A stretch of 64,000 bases of DNA from Hevea brasiliensis (taxonomy: Eukaryota; Streptophyta; Magnoliopsida; Malpighiales; Euphorbiaceae). The notes beneath the pieces are model-generated. The model was not told the DNA's origin. It saw nothing but the letters and a program-made list of their open reading frames with translations, and ran no database searches. Positions 26,601-37,029 of the stretch are shown piece after piece. Each line of letters begins with the position of its first letter. Within the stretch, counting starts at the first letter, position 1. Position numbers and translations under genes: made by a program. Location: assembly GCF_030052815.1 (NCBI RefSeq), contig NC_079501.1:90686296-90750295 (forward strand), written 5' to 3'.

Positions 26601-27372
26601 ACATAACATTTGAATAATAGAACGTGGATGAAAGAAGGCAATAAATGACATATTCCAAAATAAAAATGTAAAAAACATTTGCTTTCAATTTTTTTTTTTT
26701 GAAAAAAAAAATACAATCCAACATGAAAAACCAACAACCATTGCTGGTAGAGAAGACATATATAAAAAATCAAATTAGATTCTAAATTTTGTGAAGAAAA
26801 GCATACTATGAAATCTTCAATATCAATTTTAGAAGGGGTAAACCAATTCATAATCAATCAAAACAAAAGCATAAAAGGTAACAAGCATTAAAATTGAAAC
26901 TGACCCGCCTATCAAATATCCGAACCGCCCTGGGGTCCTGCAACAGAAGAAGGCAAAAATAAAATACCCAAAATTACAACTTTTACTAACAGCATTAATA
27001 TATACAGGGAAATCTCAAATGAAATAATTCCCACTTTCGTGTTGCCTAATAAGACACAGTACATTCAGATTTCTTCATTTAAAACAAATTGCAGGAAAAA
27101 TAAAGAAGAAATAAAATAAATTCTAACAGTTTCAATGCTAATCGTGAAAAACCCATTTCAGAGTGTGAGCAACTAAAACGAACAAAGGGCTTACATAGGG
27201 TAGGGTTTTGAAGAAAGAGAGAAATCCCTGAGCCTGCTTAGCATCTGGCAACGAACCATCAAATCAAATCATTTCATTTCTCATGCATAAAAATTAACAA
27301 GAAAAAAATAGAAAAGAAAAAATCTAGGGTTTTACCGAGCTTGAGCTCAGGCAGCTTGTTTTCTTCGACCAT
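17699..27372 (-). CDS. MSH2: DNA mismatch repair protein MSH2 (MutS homolog 2), 13 exons
   Basis: MSH2 pairs with MSH6, MSH3 or plant MSH7 to recognise mismatches and small loops in nuclear DNA. Coding exons, minus strand: 27372-27336, 27244-27195, 26937-26905, 26078-25005, 24503-23949, 23874-23764, 23663-23574, 23479-23408, 23100-22990, 21169-21043, 20034-19838, 19060-18908, 17899-17699. They total 2811 nt, giving 936 residues (Arabidopsis about 937), and every intron is GT-AG. The protein starts [18 protein letters not shown]. Connector and lever/clamp domains come mainly from exons 4-5. The ATPase has Walker [10 protein letters not shown] at 662-670, STFMQEM at 716-722, Walker [13 protein letters not shown] from 737, and the FATHFHEL block in exon 11. 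The C-terminus ([11 protein letters not shown]) is the dimerisation region. No defect was seen; it is probably functional. Intron 9 (1.8 kb) holds a LINE. Confidence 0.96.
21500..22128 (-). mobile_element. 5'-truncated LINE (RTE-like) in MSH2 intron 9
   Basis: Insert 21518-22110 is flanked by an exact 18-bp duplication, ataatcaaaatattagta, at 21500-21517 and 22111-22128. On the minus strand it encodes the C-terminal end of a non-LTR reverse transcriptase: a block at 22075-21866 with [20 protein letters not shown] and a block at 21789-21589 with [12 protein letters not shown] and GRPKLTWRR. It finishes in a short 3' UTR and a tandem GTTGA/TTGAG tail (21518-21540) next to the left duplication. 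The 5' part is missing, as is typical of abortive target-primed insertion. The tail type suggests the plant RTE clade. It lies in the same orientation as MSH2, well away from the splice sites. Confidence 0.88.
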
Positions 27373-27460
27373 TGGGTAAGGAGTAGAGACAGTAGTTGTT
27401 CTGTTTTGGTGCGATTACATACAAACGTTGCTAATATATTTACGCCGCGGAATTGGCGAT

Positions 27461-27469
27461 GGCGGGAAA
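27461..27469 (-). promoter_or_regulatory. E2F-type site upstream of MSH2
   Basis: On the minus strand this reads TTTCCCGCC, an exact match to the E2F consensus TTTSSCGS, about 90 bp upstream of the ATG. The surrounding 27440-27505 is the only GC-rich stretch near the gene. E2F control of replication and repair genes is well known; its use here is inference. Confidence 0.5.
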
Positions 27470-27505
27470 CCAAGAGTGAGTGTGGCGGGGTTTTACACGC
27501 GCGTG

Positions 27506-28266
27506 TCCCTCACTCACCGTAATTGCGTTAATTATACTTTTTATAGAGCTAGCTGTTTCTGTACTTTTGATTTAATTTTATATATTTAACTTTTTATTAA
27601 AATTTTATATATAATATTATTATAATATATTATTTTTAATAATTAATTAAACATAATTTTTCATTTTTATAATTTAATATCTATTGTTAATTAAAATTAA
27701 TTTAAATATTTTATAAAAAATAAATTAATAAAATATATTAATTTAATTAAAACCATTTTTTATCTCATTATTTCCTTTTTTTTCCATTAATCATTTCATC
27801 CCACTATTTCCAACCCTTCCTACTTTTATAATAGAAAATTATAATTATAAATACAAATTATAGAATTATAATTTATATTATAGACTAATTTTTTAAGCAT
27901 GTATAATTATTTTTATTTCTTAATTATTTTATTTATAATTATCTTATAATCATTAAAATTAATGGTGTATTCTATGGTTAAATATTTTGTAATAATAATT
28001 TAGAAAATAAATAATTTTTTGTTTAGTTTTTCAATACTTTTTTAATAAAATAAAAGTAATTATTGTTTACAAAGCTTTACTCTTATTAGAAAATCTAACA
28101 TGATTTCTTATTTTTATTTTAATATTATAAATAAAAATAGAAGCATATAAATTGTTGAGTATAATAAAAATTGAAATGTTTAAATTAACCAAGCATATCT
28201 TTGTTTTTCCATTTTTTTATTTGTTATTATAATAATAATAATAATAATTATTATTATTATTATTAT
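27506..28266. other. AT-rich spacer between MSH2 and element B
   Basis: Very AT-rich, no open frame, ending in an (AAT)n/(ATT)n microsatellite at about 28228-28266 into which element B inserted. Confidence 0.7.
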
Positions 28267-30909
28267 TGTCACGACCCAACCTATGGGCCGGACCGGCACT
28301 AGGACCTGGGCCAGCCTAAAGCCCCCAAGGCTCGTAGTAAGCTTAACTATTCATTAACCCAACTATAAAGCTCATTTGGGCCCAATTTCAAGATTTCAAC
28401 CGGACAGAGTCCGGCCATAAAGTGGACCTTTCAACGGGGAGTTCTTGACTCACCCGACCTGTAAACAAAATATATCATCAATTGGGGAGCTCAGCTCACC
28501 CTCCACATACTCAAATCAACATAAAGATAAATGGGAGCTCAGCTCCCTCATCCAGTCCATCAAACATGCATATAATAATTTTACAGGTCCACATAACAGT
28601 TTATATTATAGACTCGAATCATTTAAATATTTCTAACACATGCGGAAATTCTAGGAGTAAATAAAATTACACAAATATTGATAAACAACCTGCAAAGGAG
28701 AAAAGCAGGTTAACCACAATAAAATCCTCCTGTAGCCTGAAAAAATATTGAACAGGAGTGAGCGTTCGACTCAGAGAGTAAAATATCAATTTTAACCATA
28801 ATCTCTATAACTATCTGAAACTAATGCACCCTGTAGAGTGAAATGCAACATCAGCAATAAATTCACATCATAACAGTAAAAAGGTAATTTAGAGCACTCA
28901 TACACCCAGTAATATCAATCATAATATATGGGAGCTGATCCCCTATCTCTCTTAAATCCAACCAGGTGCCAGCGAAGAACTCAAGCCGGACTTTCGCTTA
29001 ATAAACCAAATCGGGGTCCCAGCGAAGAACTCAAGCCGTGACTACCCCGAAGGACCGGGTCCCAGCGAAGATCTCAAGCCGTGTCTACCGGTCCTATCCA
29101 TAGTCCACACCACATCACACGCACACCAACGCACGCACACTACTCCAAATTACCACAACAACATCCATGGCACTTTAACAGTTATGAATGCAATATAAAT
29201 CGTGCCTAGAGTTTAACTACATAAATATATGCATATAAGTGATGCATGGGCATGCTTGAACATATAATAATAGTGAAATTACAATTAAAATTAATATTTT
29301 ACTCACAGACTTGACAACGGTCATCAAGTGGGCGGAGGAAGAAGGCTGTCCCGGCTCACCTGACAATTACATTACAATTATTTAATACAAATGACTCAAT
29401 ACAAATCAAGAAAAGACCAATTACGTCCTAAGTCATGCCGAAAATCCGGCAGAGTCTCCCCTATACCTAAAACCTACCCAACCTGCAAAAGGGCTCAAAA
29501 CACACTTCTATATTCACAACCCATATATCCACAACTCAATCTCATCACACAGCCCCTCCTGGGCCCATCAAATCAGTCATCCATCACAATATGTAAAATT
29601 TCAATTTAGTCCTTATAATTTATCATTTTTGCAAAAACTACCCAAATAAGCTCTAAAAATTCTAAAACTTTTTCCCGCGGTCCTTGACGATATTACTAGG
29701 CTATTGCAAAAAGAATCATAATTTTCTGAGCTATCACGAATATTTTATGGATTTTTAATCCTATTTAAGCACTAAAAAATTACGAAAAAGCAAGGTTCGG
29801 GTTTACCTTTGCCGATTCCGACTCCAGGGACGCGCTCGGGACGTCTGACAATGGGGGGGTAGCCAAAACCTCGGTCCAATTCGGAGACTTTTCTGGTAAT
29901 GGGTCTGTCTGGCCGGAAATTCACAGACCCGGTCAACTCTCGAATTTCCGCGAATTGAGGATACCTACAAGAAGCCCACAACATGGGGGTAAATACATAA
30001 ATTTTTCAGAATTTTCTAAGCTTATTTAATGCTCGGGAAAACACTGCGAAGTTCCGTGGGACCCACCGAAAAACGGTGTTGGAAAATTTTGAAATTGATA
30101 TCCCCGAGAAGCTCTCGACGAGTGGAGCGCTCTGGTACTCTCGGTTTTTTCGTGGGTTTCACGGTTTGCGAGAAATCTAGCCCGAAAGTCAAAATGGGCT
30201 AAAACTTCCAGGGCAAAAATTAGACAAACCGCTCGATGGATTTCGGTGTTCTTGGTGTCTATGGAAAGCTATCGATGAGTATATGAGTTTAGACATAAGA
30301 CCCGGTCCGATTGGTGGCCGGATCGGCCGGATTTTGGCCGGAAAGTCGAAAAGTCGCGCACGCATGGGAGGGGCGTTCACGCGCGTTTTTCGGCCGTTTG
30401 GGGCGGCGGCCGGCCGGGGGAAAGAGGTGGGGCGGTGCGCCGGTGAGTTGGGGTGGCGGGGGAGGTGGCTGGCAGCCGGGCTGGGGCGGGAGGAGAGAGA
30501 AAACGGGAGAAAGAGAGAAGGAGGGGGAGACACGCGCGGGAGAAAAAGAAGAAGGGGAGGGAGCTGGTCCGATTCGACCGGTCCGATCCGGTCCAGTTCG
30601 ATTCGGCCGGTTCGATTCAGAATACAAAATTTTAAATTTTTACTCTGCCTCGGGACCGAAAACGAGGTCCGAAAATTCCGAAAAAATTCCAGAAAACTCA
30701 AAAAAATTCGTAGACTCCAAATATATTTTTAGTTTTGCCACGTGGTCTTTAAATTAATTTTTAAAAATCATCTAAATTTATATTTTCGGAAAAATCGAAC
30801 CCGATTTTTAAAATTCGAAAAATCTCAAATAATTTCTTAAAATTTAATAAAATTAAAATATCCATAATACTCATAAAATAATAAAGTTTTAAAATTTTGG
30901 GGTGTTACA
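28267..30909 (-). repeat. 3' LTR of element B (2643 bp)
   Basis: On the minus strand it starts TGTAACACCCC (30909) and ends GGGTCGTGACA (28267). It is near-identical by eye to the split 5' LTR. A GC-rich core lies at 30300-30620 and a three-fold hairpin motif at 28969-29094. Long open frames in the GC core occur on both strands and have no recognisable protein content, so they are not called. Confidence 0.92.
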
Positions 30910-30926
30910 TTCTTCCCCTCTTACAG
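30910..30926 (-). other. Polypurine tract of element B
   Basis: On the minus strand the sequence just before the 3' LTR is CTGTAAGAGGGGAAGAA, the purine-rich second-strand primer site. Confidence 0.8.
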
Positions 30927-30971
30927 AAAATTCGTCCTCGAATTTTACACAAGGTAGAATAAAGTACAAGA

Positions 30972-33900
30972 TTACACATTGAACATATAAGGATACTTGC
31001 TGCGCATGTCCCTTTCTGACTCCCAGGTGCACTCTTCCACTGACTGACTCCTCCACAAAACCTTAACCATAGGGATCTGTTTTGATCTTAGCTGTCTCAC
31101 TTGATAGTCCACAATGGCTACAGGTTGCTCCTCAAATGTCAAGTTCTCTTTTAGCTCTATTACTTCCGGCTGTAGTACATGAGAAGGATCTGGAATGTAT
31201 TTCTTGAGCATGGAGATGTGAAACACAGGATGAACATGAGAAAGGTTGGGTGGTAGCTCCAACCGGTAGGCAACTGCTCCAACTCTATCAGTAACCTCAA
31301 AAGGCCCGATATACCGAGGTGCCAACTTGCCCTTCTTTCCAAATCTCATGACTCCCTTCATTGGAGAAACCTTCAGGAATACATAGTCGCCTACTGCAAA
31401 CTCCACATCCCTCCGTCTGGGGTCTCCATAACTCTTCTGCCTACTGAAAGCTGTTTTCAATCGTTCCCTAATTAAAGGAACTACCTCTGAAGTGTACTGC
31501 ACTAGGTCTATATCATGCACCTTCGCTTCTCCCATTTCCGTCCAACACAGAGGAGACCTACACTTTCTTCCATATAGTGCCTCATAGGGTGCCATCCCTA
31601 TGCTGGAATGGTAACTGTTGTTGTAGGCAAATTCCACCAAAGCTAGCTGATTGTCCCATTGACCTCCAAAATCCAAAACACTCATGCGAAGCATGTCTTC
31701 CAGTGTTTGAATTGTCCTTTCGGACTGTCCGTCTGTCTGAGGGTGGAAAGCCGTACTAAAGTTCAATTGAGTGCCAAGTGCCTCCTGCAACTTCCTCCAA
31801 AACCGAGAAGTGAACTGAGGCCCTCTGTCAGATATTATGGAAGCCGGAACTCCATGCAATCTGACTATTTCTCGAATGTAGAGTCGGGCGTACTGTGCCA
31901 CAGAATATGTAGTCTTCACAGGCAAGAAGTGAGCTGATTTGGTTAGACGGTCTACAATTACCCATATCGAATCATATCCTCGCGTGGTATGAGGCAACCC
32001 AGTCACAAAATCCATAGTAATCATTTCCCACTTCCATTCTGGGATAGGGAGCTCTTGTAGCTTCCCTGACGATCTCTGATGTTCAAACTTCACCTTCTGA
32101 CAAGTCAAGCACTTGGACACGAAGTCTGCTATATCTCTCTTCATGCCATTCCACCAATAGCTATCCTTCACATCATGGTACATCTTGGTGGAGCCTGGGT
32201 GGACATTGTACAGTGTATAGTGTGCCTCTTGCATGATTTCATTTCTGAGATTGTCCACATCGGGCACACATATCCTAGAACCTTACATAAGGGCGCCATC
32301 ATTGGCAAATCCAAACTCACCACCTTCACCTTGCTGTACTCTTTCTATGATCTTCATTAATTGTTGGTCTCTGTGCTGGGAAACTCTAACTCTATCTCGC
32401 AAGTCTGGCCTCACTGAAAAATGAGCTAACAATAACCCCTCATCTGAAAGATCTAGGATTAAACCTTGATCCATCAACTCATGTATTTCCTGAATCAACG
32501 GTCTTTTCTCTGCTGAAATGTGCGCCAAACTGCCAGAAGATTTTCTGCTCAAAGCATCTGCTACTACATTGGCCTTCCTGTGGTGGTACCGATGGTGCAA
32601 TCATAGTCTTTCGTAAGCTCCATCCATCTCCTCTGTCTCAAGTTTAAATCCTGCTCAAGATGTACTTCAAACTCTTGTGGTCGGTGTATATCTCGCACAC
32701 TTCACCATACAGGTAGTGTCTCCAGATTTTTAGTGCAAAGACTACAGCCGCCATTTCCAAATCATGGGTGGGGTAGTTTTGCTCATGCCTCTTCAGCTGT
32801 CTTGAAGCATAAGCCACTACTTTTCCATTCTGCATCAAAACACACCCTAGGCCAACTCTGGAGGCGTCACAATACACAGTGTATCCTTCACCATTCATTG
32901 GTAGTGTCAACACAGGGGCAGTGGTTAGACACTCCTTAAGTTTCTGGAAGCTTTTCTCACAGTCATCTGTCCAAATGAATGGAACATTTTTCCGAGTTAA
33001 CTTAGTTAAGGGAGCTGCTATCCTGGAAAAATCTTGCACAAAACGCCTATAGTAGCCCGTAAAACTTCGCACCTCGATCGTTGTAGGCCTAAGCCAATCG
33101 CCATGACTTCAACTTTCTTGGGATCTACTTGAATGCCGTCACTAGAAACCACGTGTCCCAAGAATGAGATGCTTTCTTGCCAAAATTCACATTTTGAAAA
33201 TTTGGCATATAGCTGGTGCTCCCTCAAAGTCTGCAACACCATTCTCAAGTGCCACACGTGCTCTTCCTCGGTTTGAGAGTACACCAGAATGTCATCTATG
33301 AATATGATGACAAAGCGGTCCAAAAATGGCTTGAACACCCTATTCATCAAGTCCATGAAGGCTGCTGGTGCATTAGTGAGTCCAAAAGACATCACCAAGA
33401 ACTCATAATGACCATATCTTGTCCTGAATGCCGTTTTGGACACGTCCTCATTCCTGATTCTCAACTGATGGTAGCCTGATCGCAGGTCTATCTTGGAAAA
33501 GAATCTAGCCCCTTGGAGCTGATCACACAGGTCATCGATCCGAGGAAGTGGATACTTATTCTTCACAGTCACCTTGTTCAGCTGTCTATAGTCAATACAC
33601 AACCTCAATGACCCATCCTTCTTTCTCACAAATAGAATAGGAGCACCCCAGGGTGAAGTGCTCGGACGTATAAAACCCTTGTCCAAAAGCTCTTGTAGTT
33701 GCTCCTTTAGCTCTTTCAATTCTGCTGGTGCCATCCTGTAAGGCGGCATTGATATGGGGTTTGTACCCGGCATAATATCAATGCAGAACTATATTTCCCT
33801 TTCCGGTGGCAACCCTGGAAGCTCTTCAGGGAAGACATCCATGAATTCTCTGACAACAGGAACATTTTCCATGTTGACACCTTCTACAGAGGTATCTCTC

Positions 33901-34352
33901 ACCAATGCCAAATACCCTTGACATCCACGCCTCAACATTTTTCTAGCACTAATTGCTGACACCAAGTTATATGGAGCCACGCTCCTGTCACCATCGAAGC
34001 TAAACTCTTCCACACTAGGTATGTGGAAATGCACTTTTTTGTTCTTGCAGTCTAAAGTGGCATAATGAGTTGCCAACCAATTCATCCCTAAGATGACATC
34101 AAAATCTATCACTGGTAGAGGAACCAAGTCTGTTGGGAGGATCTTTCCATCCACTACTACTGGGCTACCCAGAAAAACCATATCTACATCTATGTTGTCA
34201 CTAAGTGGGGTAGCTACCGACAAAGGGCATTCTAAAGTTGTAGGGTTTCTACCCAATCTCATGGCAAACACAGGGGAGACAAATGAGTGCATAGCACCCG
34301 GATCTATTAAAACATGAGCCTCATAGGAACAGACCAGAAGAATACTTGCCAC
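30972..34352 (-). pseudogene. Element B Pol: protease, RT, RNase H, integrase, chromodomain tail
   Basis: Domains in order on the minus strand: protease with VLIDPGAMHSF near 34310; RT 33773-33090 with catalytic FIDD near 33310; RNase H 33070-32645 ([11 protein letters not shown]) and connection to 32283. The integrase runs from 32267 with its HHCC finger (MYHDVKDSYWW, CLTC), DDE core ([15 protein letters not shown]) and a terminal chromodomain-like tail ending at 30972. The last 431-codon integrase segment is intact. Breaks: TAG at 33791-33789 (ancestral CAG by comparison with A and C), a frameshift near 33080, a frameshift near 32620, and TAA at 32285-32283. It cannot give an intact polyprotein. 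Confidence 0.92.
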
Positions 34353-34384
34353 AACTGCATTTGAAGCTTGAGCATCCTGATGGG

Positions 34385-35709
34385 TCAGGGTGAAAACCCG
34401 AGCTTGACCCCTACCCTGAGTGGCAGAACCCTAATACTGACTTCTACCTCCTGATCTGCCTCCAAATCCACGTCCCCCTTGTCCTCGGCCCTGTGGCCAT
34501 CGAATCGATCACTGCCATGCCGAAGCACCTTGACAATCAAGCGAGGAACATTTGCAATAGAACCTTGTGACCCCATCTGTGGCTTACTGAACACGGGGCA
34601 TTCCCTAGCAAAGTGACCTGGTTGGCCACACCTGAAGCATACTCCTGAACCCATCATACAAGGTCCTGAATGTCCTCTTCCACACTGTGCACAAAGTGCC
34701 AAGGAGGATCCTGAACCAGACTCAGAACTGCTATACCCCGAACTGTGACAACTGCTGGATCCGTACCCTGGTCTGAACCCTCGGGATTTGTGTCTAAAAC
34801 CACTATTCTTGTTCCTACTTCTTCCTCTGAAATTACTCTGGCCACCACTATCTGGAGTACCCATGTGGGGAGTACCTGAAGAACCCTCTACTCTGTTTTT
34901 CTTTGCTCTTCCGCTGTCATCCGCAGCATAGCTAATCTCTATCTGTCTGGCTCGATCAACTATCACATCAAAAGACTGATCAGACATCATGGCCAGGTTT
35001 ACATACCTCCTGTCCAGCCCCTTTAGGAATTTATTCACCTTCATAGTTTCTGTAGATACTGCTGTAAGGGCATACCTGCTCAATTCCAGAAATTCTGTAG
35101 CATACTCATCTACAGACCTGCCATTCTGTCTTAAGGCCTCAAAGGCCACTGCTTTTGATCCCTGAAGCTTTCTAGCACAAACCGATTGATGAACAGTTCC
35201 ACAAACTGAGTCCATGACAAACCCTCCATCCGAGGTAATATGTAGTCATTCATCCATTGTCTAGGCATAGGCCCCATGACATGCTGCATACACTCTATGA
35301 GTCTTCTGTCAGTCAACTGTAATTCTGTTCCTGCCTGTCTGCAGAAATCCAAAAACCGATACGCATCGTCTGACACATCATAAATACCAGGCACTAAGTT
35401 CTTGAAATTAATTATCTGTTTGTAAGGTTCCCCCCTTGGTGCGGTGGACTGCTGCTGCTGTGGAGGGTGGACCATATATTGCATCATTATATCGATGGTT
35501 CTCTGCAACTCAGCTAGAGTAGCTGCCATGGGGTCCATGGGACCCTGTGCCATAAACGATTGATCCTGAACTGGTGGCAACTGCTCTTCTAATTGAGCAG
35601 CTCTAAGCCTCCTACCCCGCCTCCTCGGGGCAGGCGCCTCATCCTGTGCTGACACCTCGTCAGACACATCTGGTTCTGGTGCAGTGGCAGCTCTCCTGCT
35701 TCTACGCAT
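34385..35709 (-). pseudogene. Element B Gag
   Basis: Gag starts at ATG 35709 (MRRSRRAATAPEPD); an upstream in-frame ATG at 35757 is less likely because MRRSRR is the usual style of start for this family. The capsid-like region contains FLDFCRQAGTELQL, WMNDYILPRMEGLSWTQF and YATEFLELSRYAL, and the basic region ends with a CCHC zinc knuckle CFRCGQPGHFAREC near 34600. The frame shifts between 35210 and 35160, and again before the protease near 34385, where the sense frame is lost into an Arg/Asp-rich tail. It is non-functional. Confidence 0.88.
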
Positions 35710-35918
35710 TTTCCTGAAATTTAGCAGCATTAGCCCACAAAAATCAAAACTGCACATTACATAGCTCTATAAACTCATGTTTACACACAATATATAAAGC
35801 AGAAACTAGAAGCAAAGATGACAATGCAAGATGAATGTGGACCCTATTTTCCGCATGTGACTCCTAGTAGACTCTTCCTAACACTTAGACAATTTTTCCC
35901 TATGAATCTGGAGCCTAA

Positions 35919-35930
35919 GCTCTGATACCA
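35919..35930 (-). other. Primer binding site of element B (initiator tRNA-Met)
   Basis: On the minus strand TGGTATCAGAGC, four bases inside the 5' LTR end (GTGACA at 35935). It is the standard plant gypsy primer site. Confidence 0.88.
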
Positions 35931-35934
35931 CATT

Positions 35935-37029
35935 TGTCACGGCCCAACCTATGGGCCGGACCGGCACTAGGACCTGGGCCAGCCTAAAGCCCCCAAGGCC
36001 CGTAGTAAGCCTAACTATTCATTAACCCAACTCTAAGGCCCATTTGGGCCCAATTTCAAGATTTCAACTGGATAGAGTCAGGCCATTAAGTGGACCTTTC
36101 AACAGGGAGTTCTTGACTCACCCGACCTGTAAACAAAATATATCATCAATTGGGGAGCTCAGCTCACCCTCCACATACTCAAATCAACATAAAGATAAAT
36201 GGGAGCTCAGCTCCCTCATCCAGTCCATCAAATATGCATATAATAATTTTACAGGTCCACATAACAGTTTATATTACAGACCCGAATCATTTAAATATTT
36301 CTAACACATGCGGAAATTCTAGGAGTAAATAAAATTACACAAATATTGATAAACAACCTGCGAAGGAGAAAAGCAGGTTAACCACAATAAAATCCTCCTG
36401 TAGCCTGAAAAAATATTGAACAGGAGTGAGCGTTCGACTCAGAGAGTAAAATATCAATTTTAACCATAATCTCTATAACTATCTGAAACTAATGCACCCT
36501 GTAGAGTGAAATGCAACATCAACAATAAATTCACATCATAACAGCAAAAAGGCAATTTGGAGCACTCACACACCCAGTAATATCAATCATAATATATGGG
36601 AGCTGATCCCCTATACAGCTTTCTTAAATCCAACTTGGTGCCAGCGAAGAACTCAAGCCAGACTTTCGCTTAATAAACCAAATCGGGGTCCCAGCGTAGA
36701 ACTCAAGCCGTGACTACCCCGAAGGACCGGGTCCCAGCGAAGATCTCAAGCCATGTCTACCCGTCCTATCCATAGTACACACCACATCACATGCACACCA
36801 ACGCACGCACACTGCTCCAAATTACCACAACAACATCCATGGCACTTTAACAGTTATGAATGCAACATAAATCGTGCCTAAAGTTTAACTACATAAATAT
36901 ATGCATATAAGTGATGCATGGGCATGCTTGAACATATAATAATAGTGAAATTACAATTAAAATTAATATTTTACTCATAGACTTGACAACGGTCACTGGG
37001 GCGGCTGGACGGAGGAAGAAGGTCATCCT
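35935..37029 (-). repeat. 5' LTR of element B, first piece
   Basis: Matches 28267-29350 of the 3' LTR base for base over long stretches, with scattered substitutions and a small indel near 37000. It breaks off at element C and resumes at 49294. Confidence 0.9.

Noticed and set aside
28228..28266. Tandem triplets considered as a possible CRISPR-like or satellite array
   Set aside because: Pure AAT/ATT microsatellite split by insertion of element B; no spacers.
30189..30757. Several overlapping open frames of 100-170 codons on both strands
   Set aside because: They lie in the GC-rich core of the element B LTR, use Pro/Arg/Gly-rich low-complexity sequence and are open on both strands because stop codons are rare in GC-rich DNA; no protein family is recognisable.
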